64,000 nt of DNA, from contig NZ_CP109444.1 of NCBI RefSeq assembly GCF_036227225.1, forward strand, positions 62,001 through 126,000, written 5' to 3'. Numbering within the stretch: the stretch's first letter is position 1; every line of letters starts with the position of its first letter. The DNA is from Streptomyces sp. NBC_01478. GTDB taxonomy: Bacteria; Actinomycetota; Actinomycetes; Streptomycetales; Streptomycetaceae. Positions 24,313 through 33,267 of this stretch are shown here, piece by piece. The notes under the pieces are model-generated. The model saw only the letters and a list, made by a program, of their open reading frames with translations. It had not been told where the DNA came from and did no database searches. The position numbers and the translations under genes are program-made.

Positions 24313-25023
24313 TTGTCCAAGCGACGCGCGAACGCGGAAGAGGCTTTGGCCGGCGTGCTGACCGACGGGATGACGATCGCCGTCGGCGGGTTCGGTCTCT
24401 GCGGCGTCCCTTACGACCTCATCGAGGTCGTAAGGGACAGCGGCGTCACGGCGCTGACGATCGTGTCCAACAACATGGGGGTCGACGGCAAGGGCCTCGG
24501 CCTGCTGCTCGAGAATCGTCAGGTGGTCAAGGTGATTGCCTCGTACGTGGGCGAGAACAAACTGTTCGCCCAGCAATACCTGGACAAGGCCCTCGACGTG
24601 GAGTTCTCCCCACAGGGCACGCTCGCCGAGCGCATGCGGGCGGGCGGGGCCGGGATCCCGGCCTTCTACACAAGGACCGGCGTGGGCACGCCCGTCGCCG
24701 AAGGCAAGCCGCACGCCGAGTTCGACGGGCACCTCCACGTTCAGGAGCGGGCGATCGTCGCTGACCTCGCGCTCGTGCACGCCCATACCGCCGACCAGGC
24801 CGGCAACCTGACGTACCGGGCGTCTGCACGTAACTTCAACCCCCTCGTGGCCACGTGCGGCCGGGTGACTGTTGCAGAGGCAGAGCAGCTGTCCGAGGAG
24901 TTCACCGACCCCGAATCGGTCGTCACCCCGGGCATCTACGTCAGGCATGTGGTGGCCGCGAGGGATCGGGGCAAGGAAATCGAGCAGCGCACGGTCCGCC
25001 TCCGCATGACCGTCGAAGCCTAG
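24313..25023 (+). CDS. 3-oxoacid CoA-transferase, subunit A
   Basis: 236 residues from TTG 24313, chosen because GGAAGGTGG stands just upstream and family N-termini begin near KRRANAEEALAGV. The glycine-rich IAVGGFGLCGVP and NNMGVDGKGLGLL motifs mark the alpha subunit of family I CoA-transferases (SCOT, PcaI or AtoD type). With subunit B it would move CoA from succinyl-CoA to a 3-oxoacid such as acetoacetate or 3-oxoadipate. The IclR neighbour fits either use. Confidence 0.92.
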   Translation: MSKRRANAEEALAGVLTDGMTIAVGGFGLCGVPYDLIEVVRDSGVTALTIVSNNMGVDGKGLGLLLENRQVVKVIASYVGENKLFAQQYLDKALDVEFSPQGTLAERMRAGGAGIPAFYTRTGVGTPVAEGKPHAEFDGHLHVQERAIVADLALVHAHTADQAGNLTYRASARNFNPLVATCGRVTVAEAEQLSEEFTDPESVVTPGIYVRHVVAARDRGKEIEQRTVRLRMTVEA

Positions 25024-25035
25024 GAGGGAAGACTC

Positions 25036-25692
25036 GTGCCCCGGACACGTGACGACATGGCGGCGATCGCAGCTGCCGAACTTAACGACGGAGACTACGT
25101 CAACCTGGGGATCGGCATTCCGACTCTCGTGGCCAACCACATTCCCGACGGCATCCAAGTGACCTTGCAGAGCGAGAACGGCATCCTCGGCCTCGGCCCG
25201 TTCCCCTGGGAAGGCGAGGAGGACGCTGACGTGATCAACGCGGGCAAGCAGACCGTCACCGTCAACCTCGGTGCCAGCTATTTCGACTCCGCGACGTCCT
25301 TCGGCATGATCCGCGGCGGCCACATCGACATCGCCGTCCTGGGGGCCCTGCAGGTCAGCGCAAAGGGCGATCTGGCGAACTGGACAATCCCGGGTGCCCT
25401 CGTCAAAGGCATGGGCGGGGCCATGGACCTCGTGGTCGGCGCCCGCCGGATTGTCGTGCTCACGGACCACGTCGCCAAGGACGGAAGCCCGAAGATCGTC
25501 CAAGAGTGCACCCTGCCGCTGACCGGCACCGGTGTGGTCAGCCGCATCATCACAGATCTCGCCACCATCGATGTGAATCCGGACGGCCTGCGACTAGTAG
25601 ATCTCGCTCCGGGCGTCACCGAGGAGGAGGTACGGGCGAAGACTGCTGCCCCGCTGCAGCTGTCCCAGGTTGCTGGTGCTCCGACCGCATAG
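25036..25692 (+). CDS. 3-oxoacid CoA-transferase, subunit B
   Basis: 218 residues. The catalytic Glu is in [12 protein letters not shown], and [14 protein letters not shown] and [15 protein letters not shown] are conserved. The GTG start lies 12 nt after the stop of subunit A behind GGAGGGAAG. Together the two subunits form the heteromeric enzyme of ketone-body or beta-ketoadipate metabolism. Confidence 0.93.
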   Translation: MPRTRDDMAAIAAAELNDGDYVNLGIGIPTLVANHIPDGIQVTLQSENGILGLGPFPWEGEEDADVINAGKQTVTVNLGASYFDSATSFGMIRGGHIDIAVLGALQVSAKGDLANWTIPGALVKGMGGAMDLVVGARRIVVLTDHVAKDGSPKIVQECTLPLTGTGVVSRIITDLATIDVNPDGLRLVDLAPGVTEEEVRAKTAAPLQLSQVAGAPTA

Positions 25693-25722
25693 GGTTCGAC
25701 CGGGTTCGGTCACGCAGCCGGG

Positions 25723-25758
25723 GCGAAGGGGTGTCCGCCCCGGCGGATGCCCTTTTCG
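25723..25758 (+). terminator. Terminator of the CoA-transferase operon
   Basis: A long hairpin pairs GCGAAGGG and TGTCCGCC with GGCGGATG and CCCTTTTCGC, 31 nt past the stop codon, with a CTTTT run in the descending arm. Confidence 0.65.
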
Positions 25759-26325
25759 CTGCGGATACGGGCGCGCTCTCGGCGTTGTGGGGCAAGTACG
25801 TCGAACTACCGGACGACGTCTCGCGAACGTCCCAACCGGTGCCACCCCACGCAAGTCTCTACCGGTCATCGAGGTCCGACGGAACGCTAACCAAGACCGG
25901 TGACACGGACACGGCTACACGGCCTGTTCCTGCGGCGCATCCGTCGAGTTGCTCGATCCGCCACGAGCCCCTGAGGCGCTGGGCTGGCATCCGCACCATC
26001 TGCCGCCAACCCTGCCCAGCAAAGCACTCACACCTGACCCTGGACAATCGCTCGCTCAAAGCACCAGCGGGCCGCCCATTCTATATGAGACGAACAAACG
26101 CGTTAAACTTGCAGACAATATAGCCGGGTTTATTAATTCTGACGTTCAATAGCGAACCGAGGCGTCTTGGTCAGTCTTATCACCGGCGTGGCCTTTCCCG
26201 GAACGGAAATCCACACCTGAGAGGCGTGCCGCCCTTCAACCCTCCTGCTCACGTGATCGCATCAGCACCCCACGTGCGCCATGGCTACCATCCACTGCCT
26301 GCGTAGGCGTGTTCCTGAGCACTGG
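25759..26325. other. Intergenic stretch with an AT-rich island
   Basis: No gene with plausible codon use is present. The segment ~26078-26155 is strikingly AT-rich for this genome (TTCTATATGAGACGAAC, GACAATATAGCC, GGGTTTATTAATTCTGACG). It may be a promoter, a residue of foreign DNA or an integration site. Confidence 0.4.
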
Positions 26326-26769
26326 TCACCAGCAGTGCACTACGGCCTGGACTATCCAGCCCTGGGCTGTCCGTTGCACGGCCATGCACTCAGAAAGCAG
26401 GCGAACAAGCTCGCAGCCTCGGCCGTAGTCATCGGCATCGATGCCGTCGCGTACGCGGGACGCTGGCGCCCCGGAGTCGGCAACCGTGATGCGCAGCGTC
26501 CGGCCGTCGAGGCAGAGCAGCAGCGTCATGTCAGCGCGCCCGTGAAGGGCGGCATTGGCGGCGAGTTCGCCGATGATCAGGAGGGCGGAATCTTCGTCAT
26601 CCGGAAGCACTCCCCAGTAGTTGAGCAGCACGGCGGCCCAGCGACGGGCTACGGGTACGCAGGCCGCAGTGGCGGGCAGGGCAAGCAGCGCCTGCTGGCC
26701 CGGGCTGGCGTATGCGACTTCGGTGGGGGTGGGTCTGGGTGATGCGACAGGCGCTTCGGCGAGGTACAT
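26326..26769 (-). CDS. ATP-binding protein (RsbW-like anti-sigma/HATPase)
   Basis: 147 residues from ATG 26769 behind GAGGGGGATCGTC. The N box ALLIIGELAANAALHG and the G1-like ITVADSGAPASRV, followed by GRGCELVRLLSE, are the marks of HATPase_c_3 serine kinases of the RsbW/SpoIIAB type, numerous in Streptomyces. These usually bind anti-sigma-factor antagonists. None is encoded nearby, so the partner is distant. The 26770-26966 gap upstream shows no gene. Confidence 0.85.
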   Translation of the reverse strand: MYLAEAPVASPRPTPTEVAYASPGQQALLALPATAACVPVARRWAAVLLNYWGVLPDDEDSALLIIGELAANAALHGRADMTLLLCLDGRTLRITVADSGAPASRVRDGIDADDYGRGCELVRLLSECMAVQRTAQGWIVQAVVHCW

Positions 26770-26966
26770 GACGATCCCCCTCGGGGGGTGCGAGGGATGT
26801 GAGGAACACTTGTTTTGGTAGCGGCGGCAGTATGGAATGGCATGGTCAAAGCGATGTCCAAAGCGCGGCCCTCCGGCATATCCATACGACGGACAATGAT
26901 CCAAACTGACTTTCTTTTCCCGGCAGTCGTCATCTGGTGTTAGGTTCCCTGCCTCCCGGAAGCGGA

Positions 26967-27289
26967 TGAGCCTCCGAGCGGCGAGATGGGCGAGCGCGAC
27001 CCCCCATGCCAAGGCCGTGAAAGCCGCGCTCACCACACGAGATCAGGCCAGGCTTGAAAGCTGAACCTCAGCGGCGGTGCCGTCTGCCGACTCGTCCAGG
27101 TCGACGAAGTACGGTCCGCCGCCAGCCTCGCCGGGCCGGACCACGGCCGGCCTGGGCCGATTGTCGTGCAGCAGTCGCGTGGCGTCCGACCTGGCGTAGT
27201 GGCCGGTGGGGTCTGCGGCGTTCTTGGCCAGGTCGATCACAGACAAGTCGATGTCGGCAACGACCAACCCCTCGGTGTACTCGTCGAGG
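26967..27289. repeat. Dispersed direct repeat, copy 1 (nitrilase 3' end)
   Basis: This segment is about 90% identical to 32983-33267 in the same orientation. It covers the nitrilase C-terminal coding region and ~75 bp of downstream flank (shared start TGAGCCTCCGAGCGGCGAG). Copy 1 has ~37 extra bases ending GGCTTGAAAG just before the stop codon region. Confidence 0.8.
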
Positions 27290-28077
27290 TTTTGGCCCAG
27301 AGGCGATCCGTCGGGGCCGTAGATGCGGGAGTTGCCGGCGCCAGTGGTGAGCAGAGCACGCTGTTCGTCGTTGGTCGCGAACGTCTCGATGGCCCGTTCG
27401 CCGATTATCTGGCTCGGGGCGATGACGAAGCATCCGCCTTCCAGGGCGTAGCTCTGCGTTGCGGCGAGGTTGGCCTCGGCGCTGAAGGCATAGGCGATGC
27501 CCTTGTACAGGCCGAAGGCGGGCCAGGCTGCGATGTGGACCTGCTCGTGCTGGGCGTACATGGCGTACCTGTTCAGCGGCTGGAGGTGTTCCCAGCAGTT
27601 CAACGCGCCGAGCCGACCGAGCGGGGTGTCGATGACCTTGAGGTGGCTGCCGTCGCTTTCACCGAAGAGGCTGCGTTCGACATGGGTGGGCTTGAGCTTG
27701 CGGCGGTGCAGCGGGACACCGCCGTCGGGGCCGATGATGGTCTGCGCTATGTAGAGGCTGCCGTGGTCCTTCTCGCTGTAGCCGAGAGCGACGGTCACAC
27801 CTGTGCGGCGGGCCGCCTCACGGATCGCTGTGAGGTGACGGCTGTCCAGGGTGAGGGAGTTTGCGTGGTACTGGGCGACGTACGGCACCTGCCCAGCCAC
27901 CGCGCCCAGCCACAGGAACAGTGGGTAGCCCGGGATCCATGCCTCGGGAAAGGCGAGGAGAGCCACGTCCTGCGCCGCTGCATCCTCGATGAGTCCGATG
28001 GTCTTCTCAACTGTGGCGCCGGCGTCGAGCCATACGGGCTCGGCCTGCACGGCTGCGACACGGTAAACGGACGACAT
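27043..28077 (-). CDS. Nitrilase
   Basis: 344 residues from ATG 28077 behind CGGAGGCCGCC. The nitrilase triad is Glu45 (FPEAW), Lys127 (RRKLKPTH) and Cys161 (LNCWEHLQP), spaced as in Rhodococcus nitrilases. These enzymes hydrolyse R-CN to the acid and ammonia in the cytoplasm as spiral oligomers. An AraC regulator lies upstream on the same strand and an amidase at 31440, so the region looks like nitrile/amide catabolism. Fragments of a sister copy lie at 13622 and 33028. An IS inserted 110 bp upstream may have separated it from its promoter. Confidence 0.93.
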   Translation of the reverse strand: MSSVYRVAAVQAEPVWLDAGATVEKTIGLIEDAAAQDVALLAFPEAWIPGYPLFLWLGAVAGQVPYVAQYHANSLTLDSRHLTAIREAARRTGVTVALGYSEKDHGSLYIAQTIIGPDGGVPLHRRKLKPTHVERSLFGESDGSHLKVIDTPLGRLGALNCWEHLQPLNRYAMYAQHEQVHIAAWPAFGLYKGIAYAFSAEANLAATQSYALEGGCFVIAPSQIIGERAIETFATNDEQRALLTTGAGNSRIYGPDGSPLGQNLDEYTEGLVVADIDLSVIDLAKNAADPTGHYARSDATRLLHDNRPRPAVVRPGEAGGGPYFVDLDESADGTAAEVQLSSLA

Positions 28078-28187
28078 GGCGGCCTCCGGGCGAGTGGGTG
28101 TTATTGAGGTGGCCAAAACCGTAGGCGTGCGCGAACCAGTCGATGCGGCGTTGTGCGCGCGAGTTTGCGGCGTTTTCGGCGGTCAGT

Positions 28188-29084
28188 GAGCCTCTTTCAT
28201 CCTGTGCTGGCGGGTGAAATGGGCTGGTCAGTGGCTGTGGTGACGAGGCAGGGCCCCTCGTCGTTGGCGTGGTGATTCCACTCAGCACACCGGCGACCGA
28301 AGGGGCCCTGTTGGTTCCGTATCCTGCCACCCTCGACGTCCCGCATGAGCTCGTTGAGCACGTCGCCTGGCTGCTGTACGAGCACCGCCGCGCACGTAAC
28401 ACCCGCTGGCGGAAGCTCCGCTGCTTCGACCAGGCACTGCTCACACTGGTCCACCTGCGCAAAAACGAGACGTTCGCCCAGCTCGGCGCCGGGTTCGCCA
28501 TATCGCAGGCCACCGCCTGGCGCTACGTGGACGAGGCCCTGGAGGTGCTGGCTTCCTGGGCCCCAGGCCTCCATGAAGCCCTCACCGGCCTCGGTGAGGG
28601 CGACCACGTCATCGTTGACGGCACGCTGATCCCCACCGACCGCGTCCGCGCCGATCAGCCGTACTACTCGCAGAAACACAAGAAGCACGGCATGAACGTG
28701 CAGGTCATCGCCCGCCCTGACGGCACACCGCTGTGGTTCTCCCGCGCGACACCCGGCCGCACACATGACCTGACCTCGGCCCGCGCCCACGGCATCGTCC
28801 AGGCCTGCCTGACCCGGCAGATCCTCGTGCTGGCGGACCGCGCCTACCAGGGCGCCGGCGCCACCTTCCGCACCCCCTACTACCACCACAACGAACAGCC
28901 CGAGCACTACCAGCAGTTCAACCGCGACCACGCCCGGCTCCGAGCCCCCGGCGAACGCGCCTTCGCCCTACTCAAGTCCTGGCACATCATGCGCAGAGCA
29001 CGCTCCTCCACCCGCCGCATCAGCCGCACCGTCCAAGCCATCCACACACTCATGACCTGCGACTATTCAGGATGAAAGAGGCTC
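28188..29084 (+). mobile_element. Complete IS5-family insertion sequence (897 bp)
   Basis: Perfect 17-bp terminal inverted repeats GAGCCTCTTTCATCCTG (28188-28204) and CAGGATGAAAGAGGCTC (29068-29084) are flanked by a 3-bp target duplication AGT (28185-28187 and 29085-29087). One intact transposase gene fills the element. It sits between the AraC gene (ends 29093) and the nitrilase, within what was probably one regulatory unit. Confidence 0.93.
28269..29075 (+). CDS. IS5-family transposase
   Basis: 268 residues. An N-terminal HTH_Tnp_4-like part (GAGFAISQATAWRYVDEALE) precedes a DDE_Tnp_4 catalytic core with Asp in HVIVDGTLIPTDRV, Asp in LVLADRAYQGAG and Glu in PGERAFALLKSW. The stop codon lies inside the right terminal repeat. 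The frame is complete, so transposition is possible. Confidence 0.9.
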   Translation: MVIPLSTPATEGALLVPYPATLDVPHELVEHVAWLLYEHRRARNTRWRKLRCFDQALLTLVHLRKNETFAQLGAGFAISQATAWRYVDEALEVLASWAPGLHEALTGLGEGDHVIVDGTLIPTDRVRADQPYYSQKHKKHGMNVQVIARPDGTPLWFSRATPGRTHDLTSARAHGIVQACLTRQILVLADRAYQGAGATFRTPYYHHNEQPEHYQQFNRDHARLRAPGERAFALLKSWHIMRRARSSTRRISRTVQAIHTLMTCDYSG

Positions 29085-29092
29085 AGTTGCGG

Positions 29093-30064
29093 TCACCGGC
29101 GACGGGCTGGACCGCGCTGCTCAGGCTCGTAGCCGTGCGCCGCACGAAAGGCGATTGGCGGCAGGCCATACGCCCGTACGAAGGCGCGAGTGAACGTGGT
29201 GCGATCGCCGAAGCCGCAGCGGGTCGCGACGGTGGAGACCGTAAGCGCGGAGTACCGGGGGTCGGCCAGCAGGCGGTGCGCGGCACGCAGTCGCTCTGCG
29301 CGGATGAACGCGGCCGGAGAGGAACCCTCAGCGGCGAACAACTCGTTGGTGTAGCGCACGGACACACCATGGAACCGGGCCAGCTCCGTCAGTGTCAGAC
29401 GAGGGTCGGACAGGTGATCGCGTACATACGTCTGCATCGATGCCAACAAGGCGGCCCGCCCTGGGAATCCGCGCGGGCCGGCGTCATCGCCGACAGCCGC
29501 ACGCAGGACGATGGCCAGAAGGTCGACGGTCGTGACCCCCAGCTCAGCCCGAGGAGTACTGGCGAGGTTCTCGCAGGTCTCGGCGAGTTCGCGCACATAG
29601 GCAGCCAGGGCCCGGACGCCAGGGCCGCCGGGGGGCAGCGCCCGCCCGCACACCTCCGCTACGCGGCCTACCCGGTCACACAAATGCTGCCGGGGAATTT
29701 GCAGCACCAGCTGACGATGGCTGGTTGGGAAAAGCAGCTGGTAGGGCCGCGCGGAGTCGTACAGCACCCCGCCCCCGCGCGCCAGCACCGCCTCATGGTC
29801 GTCCTGCACCAGGGCGCCTTCACCGTCGAGATGAAGGGAGAACAGAAAGTCGTCTCGCGGCTGGGTGCGCACCAGCCTGGAGGTCCGGGTGGCGACGGAG
29901 TAGCCCTGCACCTTGACCGCGGAGAGCGTCACGGCGGGCCCCAGCGCGTTGGAGTGCACCGAACCCTTGAAGGCGCCCGCCATGGTGCCCAGCGACAGCG
30001 GAACGAAGCTCTCCGAAATCACCTGGGCCCACTCGTCCATGCCGCGGGCAACGAGAATTCCCAT
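29093..30064 (-). CDS. AraC-family regulator (AraC-binding-like sensor domain)
   Basis: 323 residues. The N-terminal ~190 residues resemble the AraC_binding_2 sensor (YSVATRTSRLVRTQPRDDFL). The C-terminal HTH pair is LTLTELARFHGVSVRYTNEL and VSTVATRCGFGDRTTFTRAF. Nitrilase and amidase operons in other actinomycetes are controlled by regulators of this type (NitR), so it may activate the nitrilase. The IS element begins 9 bp after its stop codon. Confidence 0.88.
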   Translation of the reverse strand: MGILVARGMDEWAQVISESFVPLSLGTMAGAFKGSVHSNALGPAVTLSAVKVQGYSVATRTSRLVRTQPRDDFLFSLHLDGEGALVQDDHEAVLARGGGVLYDSARPYQLLFPTSHRQLVLQIPRQHLCDRVGRVAEVCGRALPPGGPGVRALAAYVRELAETCENLASTPRAELGVTTVDLLAIVLRAAVGDDAGPRGFPGRAALLASMQTYVRDHLSDPRLTLTELARFHGVSVRYTNELFAAEGSSPAAFIRAERLRAAHRLLADPRYSALTVSTVATRCGFGDRTTFTRAFVRAYGLPPIAFRAAHGYEPEQRGPARRR

Positions 30065-30150
30065 GGAGCCAGTGTGCGCCGTGGGAGTTTCGTGCGTAAA
30101 GCAATCCGTTGGCTGGAAAGACTCTCGACTACTGCCAGCCGATTAATGCC

Positions 30151-30426
30151 TCACAGACGGTGGCTCCCAGGATACATGCAGCAACCACGGCAGTGGGAGT
30201 GTGCTGGCTGCGGGTGTCGGACAGCGAGATGTCCACCTGCGCCACGAGTCGTCAACGTGCAGAGGAACTGCCGTGCGGCCGGCTTCAGGGACTCCAGATC
30301 GACGAGCGTCTCGCCGATCACGCTCTCCCACCCGGCCGGATCGGCATCCACCGTCTCGATCCGCCCTGTCCCTCGGGCGATCTGGTTTCGGACACTGCCG
30401 TGCAGCGGGGCAGAGATCTCGGTCAT
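30151..30426 (-). CDS. Small hypothetical protein coupled to the MetX-like gene
   Basis: 91 codons. The ATG at 30426 overlaps the TGA of the MetX-like gene (ATGA), a sign of translational coupling. The first 60 residues (MTEISAPLHGSVRNQIARGT, ETLVDLESLKPAARQFLCTL) look like a real protein. The tail, rich in His and Cys, does not, and it may be truncated. No family recognised. Confidence 0.4.
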   Translation of the reverse strand: MTEISAPLHGSVRNQIARGTGRIETVDADPAGWESVIGETLVDLESLKPAARQFLCTLTTRGAGGHLAVRHPQPAHSHCRGCCMYPGSHRL

Positions 30427-31436
30427 TGTTCCAGCAGCTCGCGGGTCAGCCGGTCGACGACTGCGCTGTCGACCGGGTTCACCCCTGCCCCGGCCGCGTG
30501 CCCCCATACACCGGGCAGCACTTCGAAGCGTGCACCGGGGATGCACGAGGCTTCGTACTCGAGGTCCTCGGCGCAGAAGTACAGGTCTCGTTCGGCTGCC
30601 AAGATCAGGGTGGGCGCGGTGATGGTGCCCAGTGCGGCTGCGAGGTCGCCGTCGAAGCGCGGGCCGGACGCGACATCGCCCCGCTTCCAGGTCTCGATCA
30701 TCGACAGCACGTCGTTGGCGTCTCTGTCCCGTACAAATATCTCCTCCCAGAAGCCGACGACGAACTCCTCACAGGATCTGAATCCGAGTGTGTGATACGC
30801 CTGCTCCCGGTAGAAGGCCTGGCTGAAGGCCCAGCCAGCGTAGACGCGCCCGGCGGCGCGCAGGCCGCGTACCGGTTGCTCCCGGTAGTGGCCGTCGGCG
30901 AAGTCGGAGTCAGCGGTGATCGCGGCGGCGACGCCGTCGAGGAAGACACGGTTGTGTTCGGTGGTACGTGCAGTTCCGCAGGAGGCCATGACGCGGCCGA
31001 CCGATTCCGGATACTCCACGCCCCAATGCAGTGCCTGGGCGGCGCCCATCGACCAGCCGACCGCGGCGTGAAGACGCTCGATCCCCAGGGTCCGGACGAG
31101 GTCGTACTGAGCCTGTACCTGGTCTCGGTAGGTCACCACAGGGAAGTTTGCACCGCTGTGCTCGGTGGCCGCGCGCGACGGTGAGGTCGATATGCCGTTG
31201 CCGATGAGGTTCGGGACGACCACGAAGTAGCGGTTAGGGTCCAGCGCTTTCCCGGGCCCGATCGCCCAGGTGTTGTCCGAGTCCCGGCCGAGGAACCAGG
31301 TCGGATACAGCACGGCGTTGCTGCGTTCGGCGTTCAGCCTTCCGTAGGTCCGGTAGCGGATCTCGACGTCGCGCAGGGTTTCGCCGCTCTCAAGCGGGAG
31401 CTCGTCGATGCGGTGAGTCATGATGATCTCTGCCAT
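30423..31436 (-). CDS. MetX-like alpha/beta hydrolase (homoserine acetyltransferase family)
   Basis: 337 residues with GVEIRYRTYG-type opening, the nucleophile elbow VGWSMGAAQALHWG (Ser129), AAERDLYF (Asp) and GVWGHAAG (His), the layout of homoserine O-acetyltransferase-like proteins. The oxyanion region PTWFLGRDSDN differs from true MetX, so it may be a hydrolase of this fold. GGGGAGAG lies before ATG 31436, 3 nt after the amidase stop, so it is cotranscribed with the amidase. Confidence 0.82.
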   Translation of the reverse strand: MAEIIMTHRIDELPLESGETLRDVEIRYRTYGRLNAERSNAVLYPTWFLGRDSDNTWAIGPGKALDPNRYFVVVPNLIGNGISTSPSRAATEHSGANFPVVTYRDQVQAQYDLVRTLGIERLHAAVGWSMGAAQALHWGVEYPESVGRVMASCGTARTTEHNRVFLDGVAAAITADSDFADGHYREQPVRGLRAAGRVYAGWAFSQAFYREQAYHTLGFRSCEEFVVGFWEEIFVRDRDANDVLSMIETWKRGDVASGPRFDGDLAAALGTITAPTLILAAERDLYFCAEDLEYEASCIPGARFEVLPGVWGHAAGAGVNPVDSAVVDRLTRELLEQ

Positions 31437-31439
31437 GGG

Positions 31440-32828
31440 TCATCTCTCCCCGGTCAGGACGGGCATTTCGGCACCGGCCAGGGCCGATTCGGTCACGGCC
31501 GCGATTTCGAGTAGCCGATCGTCAGCGCCTCGCAGCCCTTCAAGCGTGAGTCCGACTGGTAGTCCCCCGCGGTCGCAGCCAGCGGGCAGGCTGATCGACG
31601 GGTTCCCGGCGAACGCCCCGGCTTCGGTGTGCCGGGTCAGCGTGGGGAAGGTCTCCACAGTCCGGTTACGGTGCGTCATGACGGCGCCTCCCCCCAGTAG
31701 TGGAGGGCGGGAGGGGATGGTCGGATAGAGCAGAGCGTCCAGTTGCGTCGAGGAGGCCACTCTCCCGTAGTCGGCCTGCACGGCGTCGCGCGCGTCCCGG
31801 GCCCGGCGGTAGCGGTCCCGCCCGATGGGGTCGGCCAGCATATGTGCGAGTAGTGCCTTTACGTCGCCCGACCGTGCGCCGGATGCGAGCGTCGCCAGGT
31901 CCAGGCCGTTGTAGGGCGGTCGCAGTTCGCTCAGATACGCCTCGACAGTTCGGGGGGCCTCGAAGGCGACCACCGCGAAGCCGTGCTCGAACGCGCGCGC
32001 GTCAAGGGAGGCCGTCGACACTTCGTGCAGCTCGACGAGCCCGCTCCCCTCCAGGCGGCTGAAGGCGTCGTCGACGACGACGGCCACGTCGTCGTCAAGA
32101 TCGCTCAGACGGTTATGTGGAACGCCCAGCCGCAGGGGGCGGCGGTGTCGGCGGGTCTGGCTCGGACGCCGACCGGTCACCGCTGCGTCAACTGCGATCA
32201 CATCGGCAACCGATGTGGCCATCACGCCGATGCTGTCCCGTGTCCAGGAAATCGACAGGAGCCCATCGACGGGGTACCGGCCACGGGTCGGCCGGTACCC
32301 GACAACGCTGCAGCACGCAGCGGGGATCGTCATCGACCCGCCTGTGTCGGTGCCGAGGGAGAACGCCGCAGCACCGACTGCGACAGCGACCGCGCTCCCT
32401 CCGCTCGACCCGCCGGCCGATCTCCCGGCGTCATACGGGTTCCGTACGTCGGCGAACGCCCCGTTCTCCGACGTGACTCCCAGGGCGAGCTCGTGCAGAT
32501 TGGTCTTGCCGACCACCCAGGCACCCTCGTCAAGCAGGCTCTGAACGACCCCGGCGTCCGCGCGGGGCAGCGATCCATCCAGTACAGCCGACCCACCCGT
32601 TGTCGCCAGCGAAGAAGTGTTGATGTTGTCCTTCACTGCGAAGGGCATGCCCTTCATTCCCCGGGCCCGCCGCGGAGGCGGCGGGGAACCGGGCTCCGCC
32701 ACGCTCAGGAACGCTCCGAGGTCCGCGGCACTCTCCAGCGCCGTGTCCCTGGCGCGCTCCCGAGCGGTATGCGGGTCAGCGGCGATCAGCTCGCGCCAGC
32801 CCTCAAGCCCCAGCACTCGACGATCCAC
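31440..32828 (-). CDS. Amidase-signature enzyme
   Basis: 462 residues. The Ser-cisSer-Lys triad is present: Lys66 (FAVKDNI), Ser141 (GRSAGGSSGGS) and Ser165 (GTDTGGSMTIPA), spaced as in GatA and amidases. Residue pairs after the triad (GYRPTRGRYP, DSIGVMA) are also conserved. It hydrolyses an amide to acid and ammonia. Lying beside a nitrilase and an AraC regulator it could act on amides formed alongside acids from nitriles. It is the first gene of the minus-strand run to 30151. Confidence 0.92.
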   Translation of the reverse strand: MDRRVLGLEGWRELIAADPHTARERARDTALESAADLGAFLSVAEPGSPPPPRRARGMKGMPFAVKDNINTSSLATTGGSAVLDGSLPRADAGVVQSLLDEGAWVVGKTNLHELALGVTSENGAFADVRNPYDAGRSAGGSSGGSAVAVAVGAAAFSLGTDTGGSMTIPAACCSVVGYRPTRGRYPVDGLLSISWTRDSIGVMATSVADVIAVDAAVTGRRPSQTRRHRRPLRLGVPHNRLSDLDDDVAVVVDDAFSRLEGSGLVELHEVSTASLDARAFEHGFAVVAFEAPRTVEAYLSELRPPYNGLDLATLASGARSGDVKALLAHMLADPIGRDRYRRARDARDAVQADYGRVASSTQLDALLYPTIPSRPPLLGGGAVMTHRNRTVETFPTLTRHTEAGAFAGNPSISLPAGCDRGGLPVGLTLEGLRGADDRLLEIAAVTESALAGAEMPVLTGER

Positions 32829-32982
32829 GATGCCCTCCGGATGTGTCGACGGTCAGGCGCTGAACGCCTCGTCGGGCTCAGCATGTTGGGTAACGGCAGG
32901 CCGGACCGTCTGGCCTCGGCTGGGCGGCATTGCAGTCGGCTGCGGCCACCGCCATTGGAGGTGGTCTAGATGCTCCGGCACG

Positions 32983-33267
32983 TGAGCCTCCGAGCGGCGA
33001 GATGGGCGAGCGCGGCCCCTATGCCAAGGCCGTGAAAGTGGAACCTCAGCGGCGGCGCCGTCTGCTGACTCGTCCAAGTCGACGAAGCAGGGTCCGCCAC
33101 CAGCCTCGCCGGGCCGGACCACGGCCGGCCTGGGCCGGTCGTCGTGCAGCAGTCGCGTGGCGTCCGACCCGGCGTAGTGGCCGGTGGGGTCTGCGGCGTT
33201 CTTGGCCAGGTCGACCAGAGACAAGTCGATGCCAGCGACGACCAACCCCTCGGCGTACTCGTCGAGG
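32983..33267. repeat. Dispersed direct repeat, copy 2
   Basis: Partner of 26967-27289. It contains the broken nitrilase C-terminus plus the same downstream flank. Confidence 0.8.

Noticed and set aside
24313..25692. Naming the CoA-transferase pcaIJ or scoAB
   Set aside because: The motifs fit both ketone-body and beta-ketoadipate enzymes and no other pca gene is adjacent, so a symbol would be a guess.
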